Below are positions 8,937 to 14,929 of a stretch of 17,479 nucleotides of DNA, one piece after another. Every line of letters begins with the position of its first letter. The first letter of the stretch is position 1. Position numbers and translations under genes: made by a program. The DNA is taken from positions 1 through 17,479 of the forward strand of contig JBLHRR010000121.1 of the NCBI GenBank assembly GCA_047626155.1, written 5' to 3'. The notes beneath the pieces are model-generated. The model searched no databases. It was not told the origin of the DNA and was given only the letters and a program-made list of their open reading frames with translations. The DNA comes from CALGLS01 sp047626155 (GTDB taxonomy: Bacteria > Bacteroidota > Bacteroidia > Chitinophagales > Saprospiraceae).

Positions 8937-8950
8937 CTGATTTTCATCAA
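8937..8950. promoter_or_regulatory. FNR/CRP-family-like binding box
   Basis: CTGATTTTCATCAA matches the FNR consensus TTGAT-N4-ATCAA at 9 of 10 defined positions. It lies about 190 bp upstream of the predicted usp transcription start, further than a classical activator site. It could serve the usp/kinase transcript or be chance; no regulator is encoded in the window. Confidence 0.35.
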
Positions 8951-9064
8951 AACTTAGCTTAATTCAAATCATAAATCATGGGCCATAAAGCTTGGTTAAG
9001 ATGGAAAGGAATAAAGGATGACATTTATTATTTAGATCGTTCTCAGACAATCCCTCTGACATCA

Positions 9065-9082
9065 ATCAGTTCAAAGACTGAT
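9065..9082. promoter_or_regulatory. Palindromic operator candidate upstream of the usp promoter
   Basis: ATCAGT-TCAAAG-ACTGAT is an exact 6-bp inverted repeat with a 6-bp spacer. Its centre lies about 54 bp upstream of the predicted start of transcription, the place where a dimeric activator would sit. The regulator is unknown. Confidence 0.4.
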
Positions 9083-9090
9083 AAAGGTCA

Positions 9091-9121
9091 TTGATCTATT
9101 AAAGAAGAGTTCCTAAATTTG
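9091..9121 (+). promoter_or_regulatory. Predicted promoter of the usp-kinase transcript
   Basis: TTGATC at 9091 is followed after about 20 bp by TAAATTTG (9114-9121), a perfect fit to the Bacteroidota -7 element TAnnTTTG, with a -33 TTG at a suitable spacing. Transcription would start near 9128, giving a leader of about 68 nt before the usp ATG at 9196. Confidence 0.6.
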
Positions 9122-9195
9122 GATCATTCTTGTTTGTAAAACCAGGAAATAATTAGTAGCAATACTTACCGACTTCTCTTTAAAACCTTCCCATT

Positions 9196-9655
9196 ATGAA
9201 AAAAATATTAGTCCCTATCGACTTTTCGAAATGTGCGAATTCCGCCGCAGAGGTCGGCTTGCAGATCGCACAAAAAACAGGCGCATCGATCATATTTATG
9301 CACCTATTAACTACTCCTGTAGATTGGGGGGAAATTGATGTGTCAAAGGAAAAGAAATATCCGGAAATCCGAAAAAAAAGTCGGACATGTCAAAGTAGAA
9401 CTAAGCAAATAGAAAAAGCGTGCGGATAAATTAGGTCTTGATTGCGAAAGGACCTTAGCCTTTACACAAGAAGAGAAAGCTATTCTTATCCATGCTCAAA
9501 AGTACAAATGCGACCTGATTGTTATGGGCTCTCATGGCAGTAGCGGAATCAAAGAATTACTAATGGGTTCCAACACACAATATCTCGTAAGGCATTCAAA
9601 AATTCCGGTCTTGGTAATTAAAGAGAAAATAACCAATTTTTACATTTTATTTTAA
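9196..9655 (+). pseudogene. Universal stress protein, frameshifted and interrupted
   Basis: The first part reads MKKILVPIDFSKCANSAAEV and continues as a normal UspA-family N-terminus (ATP-binding aspartate in PIDFS, then a GASIIFMHLLT strand). After EIRKK the reading frame shifts at a run of eight A (9372-9379). In the other frame the protein resumes with VGHVKVELSK, meets a TAG, then continues as ADKLGLDCERTLAF to the end. The C-terminal nucleotide motif is intact: GSHGSSGIKELLMGSN, then PVLVIK. The total length of 460 bp equals 153 codons plus one base, as expected from a single inserted A, but the TAG (or a second compensating indel around 9409-9425) is a further lesion. Without correction only a 77-residue stub is made. 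The remnant stop is 15 bp before the histidine kinase start, so the two were probably cotranscribed. Confidence 0.85.
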
Positions 9656-9670
9656 AAGAAACAGATAACG

Positions 9671-11557
9671 ATGGAAGATCAGGATATTCTTTACGCCTTA
9701 TATGAAGAAGCAACCATCGGTATGCTGGTCGTAAATGCGGCTGGTGTAATTCTAAACGTTAATCCTTTCTTAGAAAAGATGTTTGCTTATGCTGAGGGAG
9801 AATTGAAGGGGAAAGGAATAGAAGTTTTACTCCCTGGTTCCTTTCGTTCCAAACATCTCAAGTACCGACAAGGTTACAATAAGAACCCTGCACCTCGATC
9901 AATGGGTGTCAATCTTGATTTGTACGGCTTGCGCAAAAATGGAGAACAGTTTCCAGTTCAGATCAGTTTGAGTTATGTCAAAAATAACGGAGAACAATTA
10001 GCGATCGCATATATCCATGATGCTAGTGAAGCAAAACAGAAAGCTAACGAATTAGAGATCAAAACAAAAGCAATTACAGCCGGAGCCATGCCGATTGCCT
10101 TTGTTGATTTGGCAAATACGATCACAGAGGTGAATGATGCTTTTGTGAGTATGTGGGGTTATTCTCATCCTGATGAAGTTATTGGAATAGACATTTCAGA
10201 ACTAGGCCTAAGAAAGGAAGACGTTGATGAAATCATTGACGGTATAAAAGAAACCGATAGCTGGTCTGGAGAAACCATCGCCAAAAGGAAGGATGGGAGT
10301 TCTCTTGAAGTTTATGCTTCTGCTTATTTGCTAACGGACGAAAACGATCGTCCATACGGGATACTCTCCAGTTTTCTAAACCTCAATGAATTAAAAAAAG
10401 CACAAAACCTAAATCAGGATGTTTTTAAAATTATAGAAGATTCTTTAAACGAAATTTTCATTTTTGAAGCGGATACTTTACGCTTCGTTCACGTCAATAA
10501 AGGAGCCCGAAATAACATTGGTTATACATTAGAGGAAATGCAACAAATGACGCCTGTCGATATTAAACCGTCTCAAACAGAAGCCTCCTTTAGAGCCTTA
10601 CTCGCTCCCCTTCTAAAGGGCGAAAAGGAGAAGATCGAGTTCGAGATCGTTCACGAGCGAAAAGATAAAACGACCTATCCGGTAGAAGTGCATTTGCAAT
10701 ATTCTAAGATGGGAGATCAGCCTGTTTTTGTAGCTATTATTATTGACATTACAGAAACAAAAAAAGCACAACTTAAATTGGAAAACCTCAATCTTCAACT
10801 TGAAGAAAAGGTAAAAATGCGAACCAGGTCCTTAAAAGAAAATGAAACCAAATTAGAAAAAGCATTAGAAAAAGAAATGGAACTGAGTGAACTCAAGTCC
10901 CGCTTTGTTTCTATGGCTTCGCATGAATTCCGTACCCCCCTTAGTTCCATTCTTTCCTCCGCTGGCTTGATTAGCAGGTATACAGAATCGGAACAACAGG
11001 AAAATAGAGTCAAACACATCGGTAGGATAAAGTCTTCGGTGACTAACCTGACTAGTATTCTTAATGATTTTCTATCTTTAGAAAAACTGGAATCTGGAAA
11101 AATTTCTTGCCAAATGGATGAAGTTAACATTCCAGATTTTGTAGCAGAACTATTGAGTGAAGTAAAATTGTTAAACAAAGAAAACCAACAAATCATTCAC
11201 CAGCATTCTGGAGAGGCCATATCAAAAGTAGATCAACACCTCCTCAAAAACATTTTACTGAATCTATTGTCCAATGCCATTAAATATTCTCCCAAAGGCA
11301 AAAATGTAGACTTGATTTCTCAAAAAAAGGCCGGAGTACTTTCCATCAAAGTACGGGATTACGGAATCGGCATACCTCTTGAAGATCAGCAACATATGTT
11401 CACTCGTTTTTTCCGTGCGAACAATGTTATAAACATCCAGGGTACTGGTTTGGGATTGACCATCGTCAAAAGATACCTCGACTTGATGAAGGGAAGTATT
11501 GATTTTGAATCTGTGGAAAATGAGGGGACTACTTTTATTGTAAAAATCCCGCAGTAG
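9671..11557 (+). CDS. Soluble PAS-domain sensor histidine kinase
   Basis: Cytoplasmic hybrid-free histidine kinase of 628 residues with no signal peptide or transmembrane segment. Three PAS domains are seen: about 1-120 (MEDQDILYALYEEATIGMLV start; KNGEQFPVQISL), about 128-245 (KRKDGSSLEVYASAYL), and about 250-365 (ERKDKTTYPVEVHLQYS, ending VAIIIDITETKKA). A coiled coil follows (366-412), then HisKA with the phosphoacceptor His418 in MASHEFRTPLSS, and a HATPase domain with N box NILLNLLSNAIKYSP (526-540), G1 DYGIGIP, F box FTRFF, and G2 GTGLGLTIVK. No receiver domain or partner response regulator lies in the window. It directly follows the broken usp and probably shares its promoter. PAS sensing of redox, oxygen or a small ligand is likely; no heme or flavin ligand residues could be assigned. 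Confidence 0.95.
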   Translation: MEDQDILYALYEEATIGMLVVNAAGVILNVNPFLEKMFAYAEGELKGKGIEVLLPGSFRSKHLKYRQGYNKNPAPRSMGVNLDLYGLRKNGEQFPVQISLSYVKNNGEQLAIAYIHDASEAKQKANELEIKTKAITAGAMPIAFVDLANTITEVNDAFVSMWGYSHPDEVIGIDISELGLRKEDVDEIIDGIKETDSWSGETIAKRKDGSSLEVYASAYLLTDENDRPYGILSSFLNLNELKKAQNLNQDVFKIIEDSLNEIFIFEADTLRFVHVNKGARNNIGYTLEEMQQMTPVDIKPSQTEASFRALLAPLLKGEKEKIEFEIVHERKDKTTYPVEVHLQYSKMGDQPVFVAIIIDITETKKAQLKLENLNLQLEEKVKMRTRSLKENETKLEKALEKEMELSELKSRFVSMASHEFRTPLSSILSSAGLISRYTESEQQENRVKHIGRIKSSVTNLTSILNDFLSLEKLESGKISCQMDEVNIPDFVAELLSEVKLLNKENQQIIHQHSGEAISKVDQHLLKNILLNLLSNAIKYSPKGKNVDLISQKKAGVLSIKVRDYGIGIPLEDQQHMFTRFFRANNVINIQGTGLGLTIVKRYLDLMKGSIDFESVENEGTTFIVKIPQ

Positions 11558-11613
11558 ATTACTATTTTTTGCCATCGCTGCCCCCAGCCTTGTAACGAGC
11601 TTGTTGAAATAGC

Positions 11614-11640
11614 CTCCCCAAAAAAAAATCATTATCTTTA
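11614..11640 (+). promoter_or_regulatory. Possible promoter of the hibernation-factor gene
   Basis: TTG at 11614-11616 is followed after 16 bp by TATCTTTA (11633-11640), a 7-of-8 match to TAnnTTTG. It would start transcription about 25-30 nt before the ATG at 11672. The 114-bp gap after the kinase supports a separate promoter. The spacing is a little short. Confidence 0.4.
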
Positions 11641-11671
11641 ACCAATTACTTAAAATAGTCAATCAAACATT

Positions 11672-11971
11672 ATGAAAATAGAAATTCAAGCGCCTTGGAA
11701 AGTCAACGATAAATTAAGAGGCATCATCCACACTAAGGTGGAGAAGTTCACTACTTATATTGATAGCATCATACGCACAGACGTTTTCCTAAAAGTAAAC
11801 GAAAAGGATTCCCCAAATGACAAAATTGCTGAAATCAGAGTTAGCCTACCTGGCCCCTATATTTTCGCCGAAAGTACAGCGGATACTCATGAAAAAGCAG
11901 TAGCTAGTGCCGCTGAAAAAATCCGGAAACAACTATTGAAGAAAAAAGAAAAATTGCAAGACAAGAGCTAA
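11672..11971 (+). CDS. hpf: Ribosome hibernation-promoting factor (short HPF/RaiA/YfiA family)
   Basis: 99-residue protein of the HPF/YfiA family, which binds the 30S decoding centre in stationary phase, blocks tRNA and mRNA access and helps form inactive 70S or 100S ribosomes. The N-terminus MKIEIQAPWKVNDKLRGIIH and the first helix HTKVEKFTTYIDSIIRTDVF match Bacteroidota members closely. The second half has ESTADTHEKAVASAAEKIRK, the family's basic C-terminal helix, and a lysine-rich tail (KKKEKLQDK). Its length is that of the short, single-domain form without the dimerising C-terminal domain of long HPF. It follows the stress kinase and ends in a strong terminator. Confidence 0.9.
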   Translation: MKIEIQAPWKVNDKLRGIIHTKVEKFTTYIDSIIRTDVFLKVNEKDSPNDKIAEIRVSLPGPYIFAESTADTHEKAVASAAEKIRKQLLKKKEKLQDKS

Positions 11972-11972
11972 C

Positions 11973-11995
11973 AAAACCGATAGAAATACGGTTTT
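11973..11995 (+). terminator. First of two hairpins after hpf
   Basis: Starting two bases after the hpf stop, AAAACCG (11973-11979) pairs with CGGTTTT (11989-11995), with a 9-nt loop. A U-rich CGTTTGTTTT follows. It may be a weak terminator or protect the 3' end; the stronger hairpin is at 12011-12044. Confidence 0.4.
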
Positions 11996-12010
11996 CGTTT
12001 GTTTTGAAGC

Positions 12011-12044
12011 AGCACGAAACTCAACAAAGTTTCGTGCTTTTTTT
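12011..12044 (+). terminator. Rho-independent terminator of the hpf transcript
   Basis: AGCACGAAACT (12011-12021) pairs perfectly with AGTTTCGTGCT (12028-12038) around a CAACAA loop, followed by a T tract to 12044. It is a textbook intrinsic terminator with an 11-bp stem. Confidence 0.9.
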
Positions 12045-12161
12045 ATATTATTTCGGGAAGCTATATTACAATAGGTTGTTCTAAATTAATTGAGCCTTGC
12101 TTCGCAACTTTTGCTTTGCTCAAGAATTGATTGTCCTTTGGGTTTAGCAAAGTCCCTAAAC

Positions 12162-12199
12162 TAATATAGGCCCATCAACAAGTTGACGAGCCTATATTA
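12162..12199 (-). terminator. Terminator-like hairpin downstream of the cold-shock gene
   Basis: TAATATAGGC (12162-12171) pairs with GCCTATATTA (12190-12199), with an inner stem TCAAC/GTTGA and a 2-nt loop. It lies 22 bp beyond the cold-shock stop. The T tract after it on the minus strand is poor (GTTTAGGG), so it may act as an RNA stabiliser instead. Further short inverted repeats (TTGAGC/GCTCAA, GTTTAG/CTAAAC) fill 12085-12161. Confidence 0.5.
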
Positions 12200-12221
12200 A
12201 TTCAGAAATGAAACCTATCTA

Positions 12222-12419
12222 TTATGCCAATGTGACATTTACTGCATTCAATCCTTTTTTTCCTTCCTCAACCTCATAAGAGACTTTGTCTCCTTCGGTA
12301 ATTGTAGTTCCGTCTATTAGTCCATTTGCATGGACAAAAACATCCTTTCCACCGTCATCAGGTGCAATAAACCCGAATCCTTTACCGTCATTGAAAAATT
12401 TTACTGTTCCGTTACTCAT
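12222..12419 (-). CDS. Cold-shock domain protein (CspA family)
   Basis: 65-residue single-domain OB-fold protein that binds single-stranded RNA and DNA and acts as an RNA chaperone. The sequence starts MSNGTVKFFNDGKGFGFIAP, with RNP1 motif KGFGFI (residues 13-18) and RNP2 motif DVFVHA (residues 26-31). It then has YEVEEGKKGLNAVNV, the canonical final strands. An open frame extends 21 codons upstream, but this extension is unlike the family and lies in the probable leader, so I set the start at 12419. It converges on hpf from the opposite strand; both products act on translation under stress. Confidence 0.95.
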   Translation of the reverse strand: MSNGTVKFFNDGKGFGFIAPDDGGKDVFVHANGLIDGTTITEGDKVSYEVEEGKKGLNAVNVTLA

Positions 12420-12546
12420 TGTTAAATTATTATAAATTGTAAATAGACGAGATATTATCTTATTATCTCTACCTGCCCGCAAGGTACAATGTCTTTCTAT
12501 AAATACTCTATAATATTTTATTTATTTCTTCGAAACATTTAAAAAA

Positions 12547-12576
12547 CAGAATTAACAACATATAAAAGAAGTCAAA
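12547..12576 (-). promoter_or_regulatory. Possible promoter of the cold-shock gene
   Basis: On the minus strand TTTG (12576-12573) is followed after 18 bp by TAATTCTG (12554-12547), a 7-of-8 match to TAnnTTTG. It would give an AT-rich leader of about 120 nt, in keeping with the long leaders common in csp mRNAs. Tentative. Confidence 0.3.
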
Positions 12577-12632
12577 CATACTTCGACAGTATTAAATATG
12601 GCGATTATTTGAGTCATAACTAATTACATAGC

Positions 12633-12764
12633 CTATTTTTCTTCCACCGCCCAAGAATACGCTTTTCTAAAACCATTCTTCCAAGTCATATGCCAATGCC
12701 CCAAGCCTTCCTCTATATCCACTTTTATATTCTCGGGCGGCATCCCTGACTTCGATAGTACCTT
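12633..12764 (-). pseudogene. C-terminal remnant of a probable esterase (alpha/beta-hydrolase)
   Basis: After a TGA, the minus-strand frame reads KVLSKSGMPPENIKVDIEEG, then LGHWHMTWKNGFRKAYSW, ending AVEEK and a TAG. The GHWHMTWKNGFRKA part resembles the 'GHxWxxWR' end of esterase D/enterochelin-hydrolase-type enzymes, where the His is catalytic. In the neighbouring frame (about 12760-12850) FGLRTSVSGVYNSDRR is also protein-like and may be an earlier piece of the same gene, displaced by frameshift. No start or nucleophile region is present. The stretch is visibly richer in G and C than its surroundings. The rest of the 12420-12889 gap holds only the csp leader and AT-rich DNA. The family guess is weak. 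Confidence 0.3.
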
Positions 12765-12889
12765 TCATCCGCCTATCCGAATTATAGACACCGGAGACGG
12801 AAGTCCGAAGGCCGAAGTTTCCATCGAACGTGAAATCCACAGACTACTAAGGACTGTCAAATTCAAGGTTTGAATTAGTTTTAGAAAGA

Positions 12890-13726
12890 TTAGTTTATCA
12901 TATTCATTTGTTTAAATGCTTTATAAGAAGTAGCCTTTCTTATCATCGGAAATATTTCCATATCAAATTGATCTTTTGGTTCCACGTTTGTTGCGAAGAA
13001 GTACGTTTTACCTTGTGATTCAACATAACCGACAAACCACCCATTGTTATTCCCGTTTCTAATAGACCATCCGGTTTTACCACTTATTTTATAATGGTCT
13101 GTTTCTTCAATTACCATTAGTCTTTTCATTATCATCTCCGTCCGTTTAGAAATCGGTAATTCAGATTTATAAAATCGCTTTAAAAAATCTACCTGTTGGG
13201 TTTGACTAATTTTGGAATCGCCTTCCAGCCAGAACAGATCAATGTTGGTTGAATCGATTTTCATATTTCCATAGTCAAGTTTATCGAGATAATTCGCCAT
13301 TGTTTTAACGCCTACTTTTCTAGCGATCTCTTGGTAACAAGGAACACAAGAAAAATGAAAAGCATCTCTAAAAGGCAAGTCTTGCTCCCAGATTTTCATT
13401 CTTCTTCCTTCTCCGTCCCATTTGAAAAGTGTAGTATCCGTTTCTACTACTCCTGTTTCAAGAGCAATAATTGAATTAGCTATTTTGAATGTAGAAGCGG
13501 GCAAGTTCCCTTTTTTTGTCCAGTCAAAATCATTTGAATAGTATTTGTCCTCTTCAAAGTCGTAGATCAAAACGGATCCTTCGACATTTGCAGAATCTAG
13601 AATTGTTTGGAATGCTGGAAATATTATATTTTGGTTTAATTCTTTGGGGGCTTTTTTATCAGTGTTCTTATTGTCCGTGCAGGAAGAGAGTAAAAGTAGT
13701 ATTGATGCGATATAGGATATTTTCAT
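12890..13726 (-). CDS. bla: Class D (OXA-like) beta-lactamase, lipoprotein
   Basis: 278-residue serine beta-lactamase. The N-terminus MKISYIASILLLLSSC is a lipoprotein signal with lipobox Cys16, so the enzyme is membrane-anchored, facing the periplasm. All class D motifs are visible: STFK with Ser78 and Lys81 (the lysine carboxylated in OXA enzymes), S-x-V as SCV (126-128), YGN (152-154), the FWLEG segment with Trp166, and KTG (217-219) followed by Trp220. The DFLKRFYKSELPIS segment, and the GWFVGYVESQGKTYFFATN strand near the end, also follow OXA enzymes. The complete active site argues for an active penicillinase, and against a BlaR1-type sensor domain since there is no N-terminal membrane protease. 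No regulator is adjacent. The start is preceded by AAAACAAAATA, as is typical of the phylum. A 105-bp palindrome lies upstream. Confidence 0.95.
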   Translation of the reverse strand: MKISYIASILLLLSSCTDNKNTDKKAPKELNQNIIFPAFQTILDSANVEGSVLIYDFEEDKYYSNDFDWTKKGNLPASTFKIANSIIALETGVVETDTTLFKWDGEGRRMKIWEQDLPFRDAFHFSCVPCYQEIARKVGVKTMANYLDKLDYGNMKIDSTNIDLFWLEGDSKISQTQQVDFLKRFYKSELPISKRTEMIMKRLMVIEETDHYKISGKTGWSIRNGNNNGWFVGYVESQGKTYFFATNVEPKDQFDMEIFPMIRKATSYKAFKQMNMIN

Positions 13727-13771
13727 TATTTTGTTTTAGTTAACAGTCGGCTACCCGCTGTAGTATTACAC

Positions 13772-13876
13772 AAAAAATAATTTCCCGATTTCTTTGGTGG
13801 AAACGATTATATAAATCACTCTCCCTTTGGTCATTTTGATTTACATAATCGTTTCCAAATCGGAAGTTAATTTTTT
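13772..13876. repeat. 105-bp imperfect palindrome upstream of the beta-lactamase
   Basis: The inner arms GGAAACGATTATATAAATCA (13799-13818) and TGATTTACATAATCGTTTCC (13837-13856) are complementary at 19 of 20 positions. They are flanked by outer arms (13772-13791 and 13857-13876; CCGATTT against AAATCGG, then A/T-runs) matching at about 16 of 20, with a 7-nt CTTTGGT bulge on the left. Each end finishes in a T6 tract on its own strand. It could be a long bidirectional terminator after the EF-hand lipoprotein gene, an mRNA leader structure for bla, or a miniature inverted-repeat element. Confidence 0.8.
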
Positions 13877-13913
13877 GTTGTTACGTAGCGAAGAACCAGA
13901 ACCGCTCTCGTTT

Positions 13914-14699
13914 TTATTCCGTTTTATATTGTATTCCGGTATTTTCTGGATTTTTTAAATCTATCCAAAATATGTCAGTCGGTTCCTCTTGTTCCATTTG
14001 TCCGTTTTGATTTTTATCCGCTTTGGCAAATACGTACATAAAGTCATTTGCAGGATCATATTCCGAACTCAGAACCGAATATTTTTGAGGGATTAGATTC
14101 TTTTTGTTTTTACCATCAATATCGAAATAGTAGAATTTCCTTAAATCTTTTACGTTTATAAAACCATCTTTATTCGAATCTTCATCATAAACAGAAACCA
14201 TATAATATTTTCTGTTTACAGGCTCAAAATACAGAGAGTCTTTTGAGAAGGTAGGATAATAAAGCGTTTTTATTAGCACTGGCTTTTCAAATAGCTTATT
14301 TTCCGTTTTAGTCTTGTTATTGAAATGAGATATGTTCACAAAATTATATCCATAAACAGCCTCAAATCCGGGCATAAAGTTATTATTCCAATTATTACCA
14401 ACATCATTGTCTTCTTCCCAATTCATGTGGTAGGCATTTGAACCGGTAAAAGGTTTATTAGTTTTCTTGTCGTAATTAACTTTATAAATCGGTGTTATTC
14501 TATGTTCAGAACTATTAGTTAGTAGAACATTTCTAGGTCTTGTTTCAAGCCTTATTGAGTCAATCTTCAGTCCGACAATTCTCTGACCGTTTTCATCTTC
14601 CGAGACTTCACTTACCTGAAATCCTTTCTTTTCAATTTTATTATCAGAGCAACTGATGATGCAAAGTGCTAAAATTACTATTGTTATTATTCGATTCAT
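13914..14699 (-). CDS. Putative EF-hand lipoprotein of unknown function
   Basis: 261-residue lipoprotein. The N-terminus MNRIITIVILALCIISC ends in a lipobox with Cys17. The mature protein is rich in Asn, Asp, Lys and aromatic residues. Two canonical 12-residue EF-hand calcium loops are visible: DSNKDGFINVKD (residues 174-185) and DKNQNGQMEQEE (228-239), each with acidic or Asn residues at positions 1, 3 and 5, Gly at 6, a hydrophobic residue at 8 and an acid at 12. Between them are short beta-like stretches (YYFDIDGKN, YDPANDFMYVFAKAD) that suggest a partial propeller-like repeat. I do not recognise the family. It lies 187 bp upstream of bla on the same strand, but the palindrome between them probably uncouples the two. 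Calcium binding is inferred from the loops. Confidence 0.7.
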   Translation of the reverse strand: MNRIITIVILALCIISCSDNKIEKKGFQVSEVSEDENGQRIVGLKIDSIRLETRPRNVLLTNSSEHRITPIYKVNYDKKTNKPFTGSNAYHMNWEEDNDVGNNWNNNFMPGFEAVYGYNFVNISHFNNKTKTENKLFEKPVLIKTLYYPTFSKDSLYFEPVNRKYYMVSVYDEDSNKDGFINVKDLRKFYYFDIDGKNKKNLIPQKYSVLSSEYDPANDFMYVFAKADKNQNGQMEQEEPTDIFWIDLKNPENTGIQYKTE

Positions 14700-14837
14700 T
14701 TTGTTTTATTTCAAATATGTGGCAACATCTCAACATCTGCAACTAACACACAGGTACCCTTCAACACCGCACAAAGTAAAAAAATAAATGCAACTCTCCC
14801 AATCCTCCTCCTCCCCTACAATTCAAACAAATAAAAT

Positions 14838-14874
14838 AGAGGGCATCAGAACTTTCTAAGTCCTGATGCCCTCT
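14838..14874 (-). terminator. Strong hairpin downstream of the methyltransferase
   Basis: A 17-bp stem with one G-T wobble and a 3-nt loop: AGAGGGCATCAG at 14838-14849 pairs with CTGATGCCCTCT at 14863-14874, and the inner ACTT/AAGT closes the loop. It starts 55 bp after the methyltransferase stop. On the minus strand ATTTTATTTG follows. It is a likely factor-independent terminator. The rest of 14700-14929 holds only the AT-rich lipoprotein leader. Confidence 0.75.
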
Positions 14875-14929
14875 TGAGAAGCTCTACAGCATTTCGTATA
14901 TGATGCGTCTTAATGTGCTTTACGCCATT

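Noticed and set aside
8978..9094. 38-codon plus-strand frame starting MGHKAWLRWKG before the usp gene
   Set aside because: It overlaps the 18-bp palindrome and the -33 element of the predicted promoter, and has no recognisable features. Treated as chance.
9196..9429. A functional short 77-residue stress protein, or programmed frameshifting at the A8 run
   Set aside because: Correcting the A8 shift leads straight to a TAG, so slippage alone cannot give the full protein. The 16 residues after the shift are unlike the Usp family.
12420..12482. 21-codon N-terminal extension of the cold-shock protein
   Set aside because: The family begins at MSNGTVKFF, and the extension lies in the AT-rich leader.
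13734..13880. Integron attC site around the beta-lactamase gene (GTTAAC near its start and the long palindrome)
   Set aside because: The core-site pattern RYYYAAC/GTTRRRY is not met at matching ends, and no integrase or second cassette boundary is visible.
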